Source: Muricoccus pecuniae (GTDB lineage: Bacteria; Pseudomonadota; Alphaproteobacteria; Acetobacterales; Acetobacteraceae). From it: a stretch of 64,000 nucleotides of DNA. Position numbers and translations under genes: made by a program. Of this stretch, positions 1-9,716 are shown one piece after another. The stretch's first letter is position 1. Every line of letters starts with the position of its first letter. Where the stretch lies: positions 62,001-126,000 of the forward strand of contig NZ_JACIJD010000010.1 in the NCBI RefSeq assembly GCF_014199205.1, given 5' to 3'. The notes under the pieces were generated by a model that had not been told where the DNA came from, searched no databases, and worked only from the letters and a program-made list of their open reading frames with translations.

Positions 1-784
1 GGAGATCCTCGGCGCGCAGCTTGAGGCGTGCGATCGGCGACATCAGGTCGTGCGAGAGGGCGCCCAGCGCCAGGGTTCTCTGGCGGAAGGCGTCGCGGGT
101 GCGGGCGGCCATGTCGTTCAACGCCTCGGCCAGCTGCCGCACCTCGCGCGGGCCGGAGGCGGGAAGCGGCGGAAGATCCTGCTCGGGGTCGAACCGGGAA
201 ACGGTTCTCGCCAGGGCGGCGACCGGCGCCGAGACCGAGCGCGCCGCGAACCCCACCGCGAGGAGAAGGGCCAGGCCGATCGCCGCCGCGTAGGAGTGCA
301 GCACGCTCTGGTCGGCGGACAGCGTGTTGAAGGAGGCGATCTCCACGTTGAGCCACGAGCCGTCCGCGAGGCGCGCCACGGCGCCGATGCCGACGATGCG
401 GTCTGATGCGGCGTCGTGGCGTCCGGGGCGCACGTGCACCTCGCTCGCGAGGCCGCTCAGCGCCCTCGTCCTGGCCGCGACTGTAGGCCACTCCCCGGCA
501 GAAGGGTGCTCGGGCGTGGGCGCCCGGTCCCACGTCCAGTGGACCTCGAGATCCGGGCGAGACAGGGCGTGGGCCACCCGGTCCCGATCGGCCTCGGGCG
601 CCGCGGCCACGGCGTCCACCAAGGTCGCCAGTCGTTGGGCCAGCAGTTCCTCGCTCCCGCGCTCCACCGCCTGCCGCAGCAGGAGGTCATGGACGCCGAC
701 CATGGCAGCGAACAGGACGGCAAAGCCGATGGTGAGAGCCGCCAAGGTCCGGGCGGCGAGGGATTGGGGAAGGAAACGCTTCAC
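1..784 (-). CDS. Sensor histidine kinase, copper two-component type (3' part outside window)
   Basis: Membrane sensor kinase. A GTG start at 784 overlaps the stop codon of the response regulator remnant by 4 bases (GTGA), so the two are translationally coupled. The 261 codons present show a first membrane segment at about residues 9-31, a periplasmic part to about 165, a second membrane segment, a HAMP-like linker, and then the H-box SHDLMSPIARLKL with the phosphorylatable His at about residue 245. The rest of the DHp domain and the ATPase domain lie beyond position 1. Its place after copA-copB suggests copper sensing (CopS/CusS-like); this is inferred from context. If its partner regulator is really defective, the kinase may be an orphan. 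Confidence 0.85.
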   Translation of the reverse strand, partial: MKRFLPQSLAARTLAALTIGFAVLFAAMVGVHDLLLRQAVERGSEELLAQRLATLVDAVAAAPEADRDRVAHALSRPDLEVHWTWDRAPTPEHPSAGEWPTVAARTRALSGLASEVHVRPGRHDAASDRIVGIGAVARLADGSWLNVEIASFNTLSADQSVLHSYAAAIGLALLLAVGFAARSVSAPVAALARTVSRFDPEQDLPPLPASGPREVRQLAEALNDMAARTRDAFRQRTLALGALSHDLMSPIARLKLRAEDL

Positions 785-1260
785 CCCGACCACTCCACAG
801 GGCTGGAGAGCAGGTAACCGATTCCGCGGATCGTCTTGATGAGGCCCGGCTCCCCGTCCCCGTGGCGCCTCGAACCCAGCTTGGCGCGCAGGCGGCTGAT
901 CTGAACGTCCATCGAACGGTCCAGTCCCCCGTAGGGGCGGTTGCGGGCGAGGTCCAGGAGCTGGTCGCGCGTCAAGACGCGTTGCGGCCGCTCCACGAAG
1001 GCCAGCAGGAGGTCGTACTCGCCGCTGGTCAGCTCAACCGCAACGCCGTCGGGCCGGAGCAATTCACGACGGCGGGTGTCTAGGGACCAACCGGCGAAAC
1101 GCGCCACCTCCTGGCCTTCGCTTCCCGGCGCGCCCTCGGCGCCAGCCACGCGGCGGAGGACGGCGCGTATCCGGGCGACCAGCTCGCGCGGGTCGGCTGG
1201 CTTCACGACGAAGTCGTCCGCCCCCCGCCGGGGGCCGCTGTCGCCGAGGCAGTTGGTCAC
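781..1260 (-). pseudogene. OmpR-family response regulator lacking most of its receiver domain (copR-like)
   Basis: The C-terminal winged-helix DNA-binding domain is complete, from SLDTRRRELL to KTIRGIGYLL, and includes the SMDVQISRLRAKLG recognition region. Only the last part of the receiver remains (GADDFVVKPADPRELVARIRAVLRR). The first 80 or so residues, including the acidic pocket and the phosphoacceptor Asp, are missing. Only 58 bases separate the GTG used here from the copB stop, too little for them. A deletion joining copB to the middle of the regulator gene is the simplest reading. The fragment could still be made as a constitutive DNA-binding protein through coupling to copB. The exact start codon is uncertain. 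Confidence 0.75.
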
Positions 1261-1318
1261 CGCGACACACCGATAGCGGGGCGGACGGCGCGACGGCGGC
1301 CCATGCGCACCCTCGCGC

Positions 1319-2116
1319 TCAGAAGTAGAGCCGGACGCCGGTCAGGAACTCCACCGATGCCACGCGCTCGTTCTCCCGCCTTGCATAGCGGGCCGTGTCA
1401 GCGAAGCGGCGCGTGTAGTTCACGCCGATGTAGGGCGCGACCTCGCGGGTGAACTCGTAGCGCAGGCGCAGGCCCGCCTCGATGTCGTTGAAGCCACTGC
1501 CGACGCCGAGCTCGGGGACCTTCTGCAGCGCGACGTTGATCTCGGCATTCGGCTGAAGCACGAGCCGCTGGGTGACGTAGATGTCGTAGGACAGCTCGAG
1601 GCGTGCCGAGACGTCGCCCCGTTCACTGACGAAGCCCTGCAGGTCGACCTCGAAGAGGCCAGGCGCCAGTCCCTGGATGCCGATCACGCCGTAGGTGCGG
1701 TCCGGACGTGGGCGCGGGTCGTAGCGGATGCCCGCCTGGAAGTCCCAGTAGTAGCCGATGAGGTGCGAGTAAAGCAGTTGCACCTCGGCGTTCTCGGCCC
1801 GGCGGCCACGCTCGACCTCGCCCTGCGTCTTGAGCCAGATCTTGTCGTAGTCCGTGCCGTACCACGCCTGCCCGTCCCAGCGCGCGACGTTCGGCGAGCC
1901 GTCCAGGCCGACGCCCCACTCCAGCTTCTCGAAGAGCACCGCGCCGTAATACAGCTCGTGCGACGACGCCGCGTGGGCTCCGGGGTCGTGGGCCGCGTTC
2001 TGCGAGGCGGCCTGCTGCGCCCCGGCGTCAACGGCCCAGAGCGCACCGAGAAGGGTGAGGACGGGCAGCAGGGAGGCGGACGAGAGACGCACCGGTGCTT
2101 GCTCCACGACCATCAA
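1319..2116 (-). CDS. copB: Copper resistance outer membrane protein CopB
   Basis: A 265-residue protein of the CopB/PcoB family, predicted outer-membrane barrel acting in periplasmic copper tolerance beside the CopA oxidase. An N-terminal signal peptide (about residues 12-33, ending GAQQ) is followed by family features: ELYYGAVLFEKLEWG, WDGQAWYGTDYDKIWLK, LLYSHLIGYYWDFQAG and a C-terminal strand ending in Phe (GVRLYF), as expected for BamA-dependent insertion. Its ATG overlaps the copA stop by 4 bases (ATGA), so the two are coupled. The long Met/His-rich N-terminal region of some CopB proteins is absent here. Confidence 0.93.
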   Translation of the reverse strand: MMVVEQAPVRLSSASLLPVLTLLGALWAVDAGAQQAASQNAAHDPGAHAASSHELYYGAVLFEKLEWGVGLDGSPNVARWDGQAWYGTDYDKIWLKTQGEVERGRRAENAEVQLLYSHLIGYYWDFQAGIRYDPRPRPDRTYGVIGIQGLAPGLFEVDLQGFVSERGDVSARLELSYDIYVTQRLVLQPNAEINVALQKVPELGVGSGFNDIEAGLRLRYEFTREVAPYIGVNYTRRFADTARYARRENERVASVEFLTGVRLYF

Positions 2117-4380
2117 CCGGCGGACGCGACGCGCGGCTGCCGCCGGATCTCGACCTTCCGCATCATTCCCGTCTCCATGTGCATCAGCATGTGGCAGTGA
2201 AAGGCCCAGCCTCCCTCGGCGTCCGCCTCCACGTCCACGTCGAGCGTGCTGCCCGGCCTGACGCTGACGGTGTGCAGCAGCGGGTTCTGAGCGCCGTTTC
2301 CGACCTGCGGCTGCATCCAGACCCCGTGCAGGTGCATCGGGTGGCTCATCATGGTCTCATTGATGAAGCGCATCCGCACGCGCTCGCCGAGGGTCAGGAC
2401 GATTGGCTGGGCCTCGCTGAAGCGGTTGCCGTTGATGGCCCAGAAGTACCGCTCCATGTTGCCGGTGAGGCGAACCTCAATGATCCGGTTCGGCTCCCGC
2501 ACGGGATAGGGGTTCGAGAGTGCCTTGAGGTGCCGGTAGGTGAGCACCCGGGTGCCAGGAGGCGCCCCTGTGTTCACGGCGAACGGGTCAGGCGGCGCCA
2601 TCCCGCCGTGACCGGCATGGGCATTGGCGGCCGACATATCGACCTGGCCGACCTGCCCCGTGCCTGGGGCGCCGTGGCCCATGGCCGAGTGGTCCTGGGC
2701 TGCCGGAGCCGCGCTGCGCTGATCGCGCCGGGGGGCTGGCTGCTGGTTTTGCCGTCCCTGCGGCCTGCTCGGCGCCGTCTGCTGGCCCATGCCAGGCATG
2801 TTGGAGTGGTCCATGCCCGGCATGTTCGAGTGATCCATGCCCTGCATGCTCCCCTGGCCTTGGCGGGCTTGGACCAGGGTGAAGCCACCCGCCCCGGGCA
2901 CGGATGCCGTCGGCAGGCTCGCGGAAGCCAAGCGGAACCCAGGGTCACTGGCCAGGGAGGACCTCCGACCCATGCCGGGCATCGTGGAGTGATCCATACC
3001 TGGCATGTTGGAGTGGTCCACGGCCGGAGCGCTCGAGGGAGCCATGCTCCCCCGCCCACGTCCGACCGAGGGGGCAGAGGTGCCGTGGTTCATCCCAGGC
3101 ATGTTGGAGTGATCCATTCCCTGCATGCCGCCTCCGGCGCCGCCACCAGTCATGCCGGAGTGATCCATCCCACCCATGGAGCCCATGTCCATGGGAGCGA
3201 TCTGGCCGGGCCGGTCGGTCTCCGGGCGCAGCGTGCCGCGGTCCAGGCCCTTCGGCCCGTAGTCGCCACCCATGTCGGCCATCGTCAGAAGCGGCCGCTC
3301 ACGGTGCGGCGGCAGGGCCAGCATCGGCAGGCCTTCCTGAGTGGCGATGCTCGCACTGGCGAATCCCTGGCGCCCCATGGACTCCGCGAGGATCTGGAAC
3401 TGTCGCGCGTTGGTGGGACGCACGAGGACGTCGAAGGTCTCGGCGGGTGCAATGCGGAACTCGTCGATGGTCACCGGCTGCACGTTGTTGCCGTGTGCTT
3501 GGACCACCGTCATCTCCAGACCGGGGATGCGGACGTCGAAGTGGCTCATGGCGCCAGAGTTGATGAAGCGCAGGCGGACGGTCTCCCCTGGCCGGTACAC
3601 CGCGGTGAAGTTCTGCTGCGGCGTCCGCCCGTTGACGAGGAAGGTGTAACCGGTGACGTCCTCGATGTCGGTCGGGTCCATCCGCATCTGACCCCACATC
3701 ATCCGGTCACGGATGATGGCCTCGCGGGCTGCCGCATTCGGCGCGCGCGCCAACTCGGCCGCGAGGCTCGCCGCTGTGCGCTTGTTGTAGTTGTAGTATC
3801 CAGGATCACGCTTGAGATTCTGGATGACGCGATGCGGGTTCTCGTCGGTCCAATCGGAGAGTTGGATGATGTAGTCGCGGTCGTAGCCGAACGGATCGGG
3901 GCGGGTCGGCTCGATAATCAGCGGGCCGTAGAACCCGGCCTGCTCCTGCGTGCCCGAGTGGCTGTGGTACCAGTAGGTGCCGGACTGTACGAGCGGGAAG
4001 CGATACTGGTGCGTCTGGCCAGCCGCGATGCCCTGGAAGCCGTCGCTGATGCCCGGCACGCCGTCCTGGCCACTTGGGAGGATGAGGCCGTGCCAATGGA
4101 TCGAGGTCTCTTCCCGCAGCCGGTTGGCCACGTTGATGAGCACCTCCTCGCCTTCGCGGAACTTCAGGACGGGGCCGGGAACCTGCCGGTTGATGGCGAT
4201 TGCCGGACGCGGCCTGCCCGTGATGTTCAGGGTGACGTGCTCGATGGCGAGGTTGAACTCGCGCGGCAGGGCCCGCCCGAGCCCTGGCTGCGCGAGCCCG
4301 GTTCCAGGCAGGGCTGGAGCGGCGATGGCTGCGATGCCACCGGCCAGCATGCTGCGCCGCGACACGGAAATCTCAGCCAT
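2113..4380 (-). CDS. copA: Copper resistance multicopper oxidase CopA (Tat-exported, Met-rich)
   Basis: A 755-residue periplasmic multicopper oxidase of the CopA/PcoA family. The start at 4380 has AAGGAG upstream and gives a Tat signal (SRRSMLAGG). Copper ligands are visible: HWHG at about residue 93, YWYHSHSG at about 135, HPMHLHG near the C terminus and HCHMLMHMETGMM at about 726. Between the cupredoxin domains (about 390-580) lies an expanded Met/His insert with many MDHSxMPGM units, which bind Cu(I) in this family. It likely oxidises Cu(I) or sequesters copper in the periplasm. The same motif recurs in the divergent lipoprotein gene. An in-frame extension to 4479 exists but lacks a ribosome site. 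Confidence 0.95.
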   Translation of the reverse strand: MAEISVSRRSMLAGGIAAIAAPALPGTGLAQPGLGRALPREFNLAIEHVTLNITGRPRPAIAINRQVPGPVLKFREGEEVLINVANRLREETSIHWHGLILPSGQDGVPGISDGFQGIAAGQTHQYRFPLVQSGTYWYHSHSGTQEQAGFYGPLIIEPTRPDPFGYDRDYIIQLSDWTDENPHRVIQNLKRDPGYYNYNKRTAASLAAELARAPNAAAREAIIRDRMMWGQMRMDPTDIEDVTGYTFLVNGRTPQQNFTAVYRPGETVRLRFINSGAMSHFDVRIPGLEMTVVQAHGNNVQPVTIDEFRIAPAETFDVLVRPTNARQFQILAESMGRQGFASASIATQEGLPMLALPPHRERPLLTMADMGGDYGPKGLDRGTLRPETDRPGQIAPMDMGSMGGMDHSGMTGGGAGGGMQGMDHSNMPGMNHGTSAPSVGRGRGSMAPSSAPAVDHSNMPGMDHSTMPGMGRRSSLASDPGFRLASASLPTASVPGAGGFTLVQARQGQGSMQGMDHSNMPGMDHSNMPGMGQQTAPSRPQGRQNQQPAPRRDQRSAAPAAQDHSAMGHGAPGTGQVGQVDMSAANAHAGHGGMAPPDPFAVNTGAPPGTRVLTYRHLKALSNPYPVREPNRIIEVRLTGNMERYFWAINGNRFSEAQPIVLTLGERVRMRFINETMMSHPMHLHGVWMQPQVGNGAQNPLLHTVSVRPGSTLDVDVEADAEGGWAFHCHMLMHMETGMMRKVEIRRQPRVASAG

Positions 4381-4492
4381 GCTGGAACACTCCTTTCCAC
4401 TCGAACTGCGTCCGGAGACGCTTGGACGCGGCGCGCAACCCGCGGCTCCCGATATCAAGGCTTGGGCCCGGCGCGGCAATCACTGCGGGGGT

Positions 4493-4519
4493 CCGGCAAT
4501 AAAACGTAAGATTTGCCGG
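4493..4519. promoter_or_regulatory. Inverted repeat in the copA/lipoprotein divergent region, candidate operator
   Basis: The 325-base region between the divergent copA and Met-rich lipoprotein genes contains perfect 7-base arms CCGGCAA / TTGCCGG separated by a 13-base A+T-rich spacer, so the half-sites lie 20 bases (two helical turns) apart. This suits a dimeric regulator such as a CopR-type protein. No textbook cop box was recognised, so the assignment is inference. Confidence 0.3.
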
Positions 4520-4705
4520 GGTGCCGGATCGGGGACGGCCGCGTTGAGATCCCGTAGCCTGCCGTCGCGGCGCGCTTGCGCGCGGCGCGTGTGCTGTCAC
4601 GGCCGGTGGGCCATGCCAGCCGCGGATGGTTCCGTCCCGCCGGACACGGGACTTCCAATGCTTTGGCCAGCCCGGTCCGGCGTGGCGTCGCCCAAAGGAG
4701 GAAGC

Positions 4706-5170
4706 ATGACCGTCGCTTCGCACGGATTTCGGAATACGCGCCTGGTTCTCGGGCTGACTCTTGCGCTCGGGGCCGCCGCTTGCGCGCAGCAAACCGCGCC
4801 CCAGGCTTCGGCACCCTCCGCTGCCGACCTGTCGATCCAGCCCGCGGGCCGGTCGACCGCGACGCCCGCCACGAGCATGCAGGGGATGGACCATTCCCGG
4901 ATGCCGGGCATGAGCGGGTCCCACATGCAGGGTATGGATCACTCGAACATGCCTGGCATGAGGGGAAGCAGTGCGCAGGGTGGCGGCATGCAGGGCCACA
5001 ACATGTCCGGTATGAACATGCAGCAGATGATGGCCCACTGCGCCGAGATGCGTCAGCAGGCGCGGCCGGGCGCCACCATGAGCCCGGACATGCAGGCCAT
5101 GATGCAGCACTGCAGCCAGATGGGTGGCTCCACTGGGATGCAGGGGCAGGGCGGCACCAGGGCCCGCTGA
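4706..5170 (+). CDS. Met-rich copper-binding lipoprotein (hypothetical)
   Basis: A 154-residue secreted protein with a good ribosome site (AAAGGAGG, 4694-4701). The signal peptide ends in a lipobox-like LGAAAC, so it is probably lipid-anchored. The mature part is low-complexity, with MQGMDHSRMPGM, MQGMDHSNMPGM, MNMQQMMAHC and MMQHCSQM. These methionines, histidines and cysteines suggest Cu(I) binding. It is divergent from copA and shares the MDHSxMPGM unit with the Met-rich insert of that oxidase. A role as periplasmic copper store or donor to CopA is inferred. A long open frame upstream to 3977 runs antisense to copA and is not coding. Confidence 0.8.
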   Translation: MTVASHGFRNTRLVLGLTLALGAAACAQQTAPQASAPSAADLSIQPAGRSTATPATSMQGMDHSRMPGMSGSHMQGMDHSNMPGMRGSSAQGGGMQGHNMSGMNMQQMMAHCAEMRQQARPGATMSPDMQAMMQHCSQMGGSTGMQGQGGTRAR

Positions 5171-5178
5171 GCCTACTT

Positions 5179-5207
5179 GCGGTGGCGGCTCGACAAGCCG
5201 CCACCGC
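5179..5207. terminator. Hairpin between convergent genes
   Basis: A perfect 12-base stem GCGGTGGCGGCT / AGCCGCCACCGC with a 5-base loop lies between the stops of the lipoprotein gene and the convergent P-type ATPase. There is no T-run on either side, so it may end transcription weakly in both directions or stabilise the 3' ends. Confidence 0.55.
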
Positions 5208-5235
5208 GTCCTGAATGCCTCCTCCATCGGCATTT

Positions 5236-7638
<2,403 letters not shown>

Positions 7639-7692
7639 CTTCGCCGCCCCTGGTGCGGCCCACATGGTGCGGGTCGCTGTTGCGAGGCCCGG

Positions 7693-7723
7693 AAGGTGGG
7701 GTTTCCCATCATGGGAAGGTCAA
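7693..7723 (-). promoter_or_regulatory. CueR-type promoter/operator for the P-type ATPase
   Basis: On the minus strand a TTGACC -35 (7718-7723) is followed by a 19-base spacer holding the palindrome TTCCCATGATGGGAA (7703-7717) and a weak -10 (CACCTT, 7693-7698). The 19-base spacer with a central dyad is the hallmark of promoters activated by MerR-family regulators. It points to the ATPase start at 7638. Confidence 0.75.
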
Positions 7724-7749
7724 GGTCATTCGCGGGCCCGTCGCTGGGC

Positions 7750-7780
7750 TTGACCTTCCCATTGTGGGAAGCCCCATGTT
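7750..7780 (+). promoter_or_regulatory. CueR-type promoter/operator for cueR
   Basis: TTGACC (7750-7755), a 19-base spacer with the dyad CTTCCCA-TTG-TGGGAAG (7755-7771), and CATGTT as -10 (7775-7780). It lies 44 bases before the cueR ATG and mirrors the operator that serves the divergent ATPase. Autoregulation of cueR and induction by copper are inferred from this architecture. Confidence 0.7.
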
Positions 7781-7823
7781 CCAGTCAGGTCCAGGCACGG
7801 GCGGTCCGGGACGGAGGTTCACC

Positions 7824-8312
7824 ATGAACATCGGGCAGGCGGCCAAGGCATCCGGCGTCTCGGCGAAGATGCTTCGGTACTACGAGAGTATCGGCCTTCT
7901 CGCGCAGGCGGGCCGGACCGAGGCGGGCTACCGGGTCTACTCGGACGCCGACGTCCGCACGCTGCGCTTCGTTCGACGGGCGCGGGATCTCGGGCTCTCG
8001 CTGGAGCGCATCAAGCTTTTGATCGGCCTCTGGCAGGACGACGACCGGGCGAGCGCGGACGTGAAGCGCATCGCGACCGAGCACGCGGCCGAACTCCGGA
8101 CCAAGATCGCCGAACTGACCCAGATGTGCGAGGCGCTGGAGGGCATGGCCGCGGCCTGCCACGGCGACCACCGTCCGGAGTGCCCGATCCTCGACGACAT
8201 CGCTCGGGGCGGCCAGGCAGAAGCCGCCCCGAACGGGTCCAAGAGGTTAGGGACGAGGCGCGAGGCGCCGGGCGCCGGAGCGCACCGGGCCATCCAAGGA
8301 GCCATGCGATGA
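7824..8312 (+). CDS. cueR: MerR-family Cu(I)-responsive regulator (CueR)
   Basis: A 162-residue MerR-family activator. The N-terminal winged helix reads MNIGQAAKASGVSAKMLRYY and is followed by the dimerisation helix (TEHAAELRTKIAELTQMCEAL). The metal-binding loop CHGDHRPEC (C-x7-C) before PILDDI is typical of the Cu(I)/Ag(I) CueR group. The protein is some 25 residues longer than usual because of a C-terminal tail. GGAGG precedes the ATG at 7824. It lies divergent to the copper ATPase with two matching operators between them, and its stop overlaps the next gene (ATGCGATGA). The longer open frame to 7605 runs through those operators and is not the start. Confidence 0.93.
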   Translation: MNIGQAAKASGVSAKMLRYYESIGLLAQAGRTEAGYRVYSDADVRTLRFVRRARDLGLSLERIKLLIGLWQDDDRASADVKRIATEHAAELRTKIAELTQMCEALEGMAAACHGDHRPECPILDDIARGGQAEAAPNGSKRLGTRREAPGAGAHRAIQGAMR

Positions 8313-8776
8313 GCGACAATTCCCTTCAGCTCCCGGCGGGCAGGCGATCCGTTCTGCGCATCGGGCTGGCCGCGGCGGTGCTGCCGGTCGGCATGGCCTC
8401 GGCGGCACAGGCTGTGCGGGTGGAGGTCTGGAAGGATCCGAGCTGCGGCTGCTGCGAGGGCTGGGTCCGTCACCTGCGCGCGGCGGGCTTCGAGGCAAGC
8501 GTCCACGACGTGGCCAACCTGCAGGCCATCAAGGCGGCCAACGGCGTGCCGGACGCGCTCCACTCCTGCCACACAGCGACCGTGGGCGGCTACGTGGTCG
8601 AGGGGCACGTCCCCGCCGCCGACGTGCGCCGCCTGCTGGCTGAGCGTCCCCGGGCCAGGGGGCTGGCAGCTCCTGGGATGCCGCCCTCTTCGCCGGGAAT
8701 GGACATGCCGGGCACGCCCTACGAGGTCGTCCTGTTCGGTGGGCCCGGTGGCGATCGGCTCTGGGCGCGGCACTGA
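8309..8776 (+). CDS. DUF411 metal-binding protein, exported
   Basis: A 155-residue DUF411-family protein translationally coupled to cueR (4-base overlap ATGA). An N-terminal signal segment (RRSVLRIGLAAAVLPVGMASAAQA, Tat-like RRS) precedes the domain VEVWKDPSCGCCEGWVRHLRAAGF, whose CGCC motif marks the family, then DALHSCHTATVGGYVVEGHVPA. Members are thioredoxin-like and are often found beside copper genes. A C-terminal tail with MPPSSPGMDMPGTPY adds further methionines. A periplasmic copper-handling role is inferred from the family and context. Its biochemical activity is not established here. Confidence 0.88.
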   Translation: MSDNSLQLPAGRRSVLRIGLAAAVLPVGMASAAQAVRVEVWKDPSCGCCEGWVRHLRAAGFEASVHDVANLQAIKAANGVPDALHSCHTATVGGYVVEGHVPAADVRRLLAERPRARGLAAPGMPPSSPGMDMPGTPYEVVLFGGPGGDRLWARH

Positions 8777-9024
8777 GCATGGCGTTGGGCAGCCCGCAGC
8801 AGCAGGAACCAGGTAAAGCAAGGCCGTTCTGCCTGGGTAATCTACGCGACGCGGCGCCATCGGCGGGACGAGGAACAGTTTGCTGGCTTCAGAGAAGCGC
8901 ACTGCATGCATCGGAGGGCGCGGGCCGTTGCCCACGGCCATAGAGGGGCAGTTGATCCAGCTCTACACCGTTTTGGCTCACCAGCAGGCCTTGGCCGACG
9001 AACGTCCGTCACGCGACCTGTGGC

Positions 9025-9561
9025 TTGCTGATCAAGCAACGATTCAATCGCCCCTGGTCAGCGTGGCGCCGTGCGGTGACCAAGGGCGCCCCGTGGACGC
9101 TCAACGCTCCGCACGGCGTGTGGGCGGTGTCGGAGCTTCGGCCCGGCGGCCGGGCTGAGCTCCGATACGCCCCCTTTGACGATGAGGGCGGACTCCGGGT
9201 CGCGCCGCTGACCATCGGCGAGTTCGCCTCCGTCGGGGACGCTAGGTTCGCGGCTGACGCCTACGAGGCCGAGGAACCACCAGAACTGCCCGACGACCTG
9301 GCGGACACTTTCCTCCCTGGGGACGGCGAGGCCGAAATCCAGGCGCCGGACGGGCGCGTCTTCCTGCTCTCGCTCACGGAGGAGGCGGTGACCCTCAGCC
9401 TCGGTGAGGGCGACGCCAGGACCGAGTGGGCCCGCCTTGACCAGCCGCGGGTGTTCGGGGACGACCCCGAACACGGGCGGCCGCCTGGTCACGAGGAACC
9501 GGCGGAGTTGGATCTCGCCATCATGGTTGAGCTCACGGAGCGAATGGGCTCCGCCGCCTAG
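9025..9561 (+). CDS. Hypothetical acidic protein
   Basis: A 178-residue protein of no family I recognise. The N-terminal third is basic and Trp-rich (RPWSAWRRAVTKGAPWTLNAPHGVWAV); the rest is acidic (AEEPPELPDDLADTFLPGDGEAE, then RVFLLSLTEEAVTLSLGEGDA). No membrane segment or signal peptide is visible. Its third positions are strongly GC, as in real genes of this genome. It stands alone between the copper genes and the convergent dnaE2. The start is uncertain because no clear ribosome site precedes 9025. The 250 bases before it hold nothing recognisable. Confidence 0.55.
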   Translation: MLIKQRFNRPWSAWRRAVTKGAPWTLNAPHGVWAVSELRPGGRAELRYAPFDDEGGLRVAPLTIGEFASVGDARFAADAYEAEEPPELPDDLADTFLPGDGEAEIQAPDGRVFLLSLTEEAVTLSLGEGDARTEWARLDQPRVFGDDPEHGRPPGHEEPAELDLAIMVELTERMGSAA

Positions 9562-9716
9562 TGAGCACCCTTTTGCCCGGCCGGGGTGGGTGTGCAATTG
9601 AGGCAAGGGCGGGAGGTCGGACGTCCTACGTCGACGAGCAGCGGGCCGGGCTCGGGTTGTTTTTCGAGCAGGCAGTGCGCTGCAAGATCCAGACGTCACT
9701 GACCCGGACTGACATC

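Noticed and set aside
2770-3190. Regularly spaced repeats resembling a CRISPR-like array
   Set aside because: They are the codons of the MDHSxMPGM protein repeats inside copA, with no spacers of constant length and no cas genes.
2095-4509. 804-codon plus-strand open frame opposite copA
   Set aside because: It lies antisense to the multicopper oxidase with all its copper ligands. It is His/Arg-rich in the way GC-rich antisense frames are, and it has no ribosome site.
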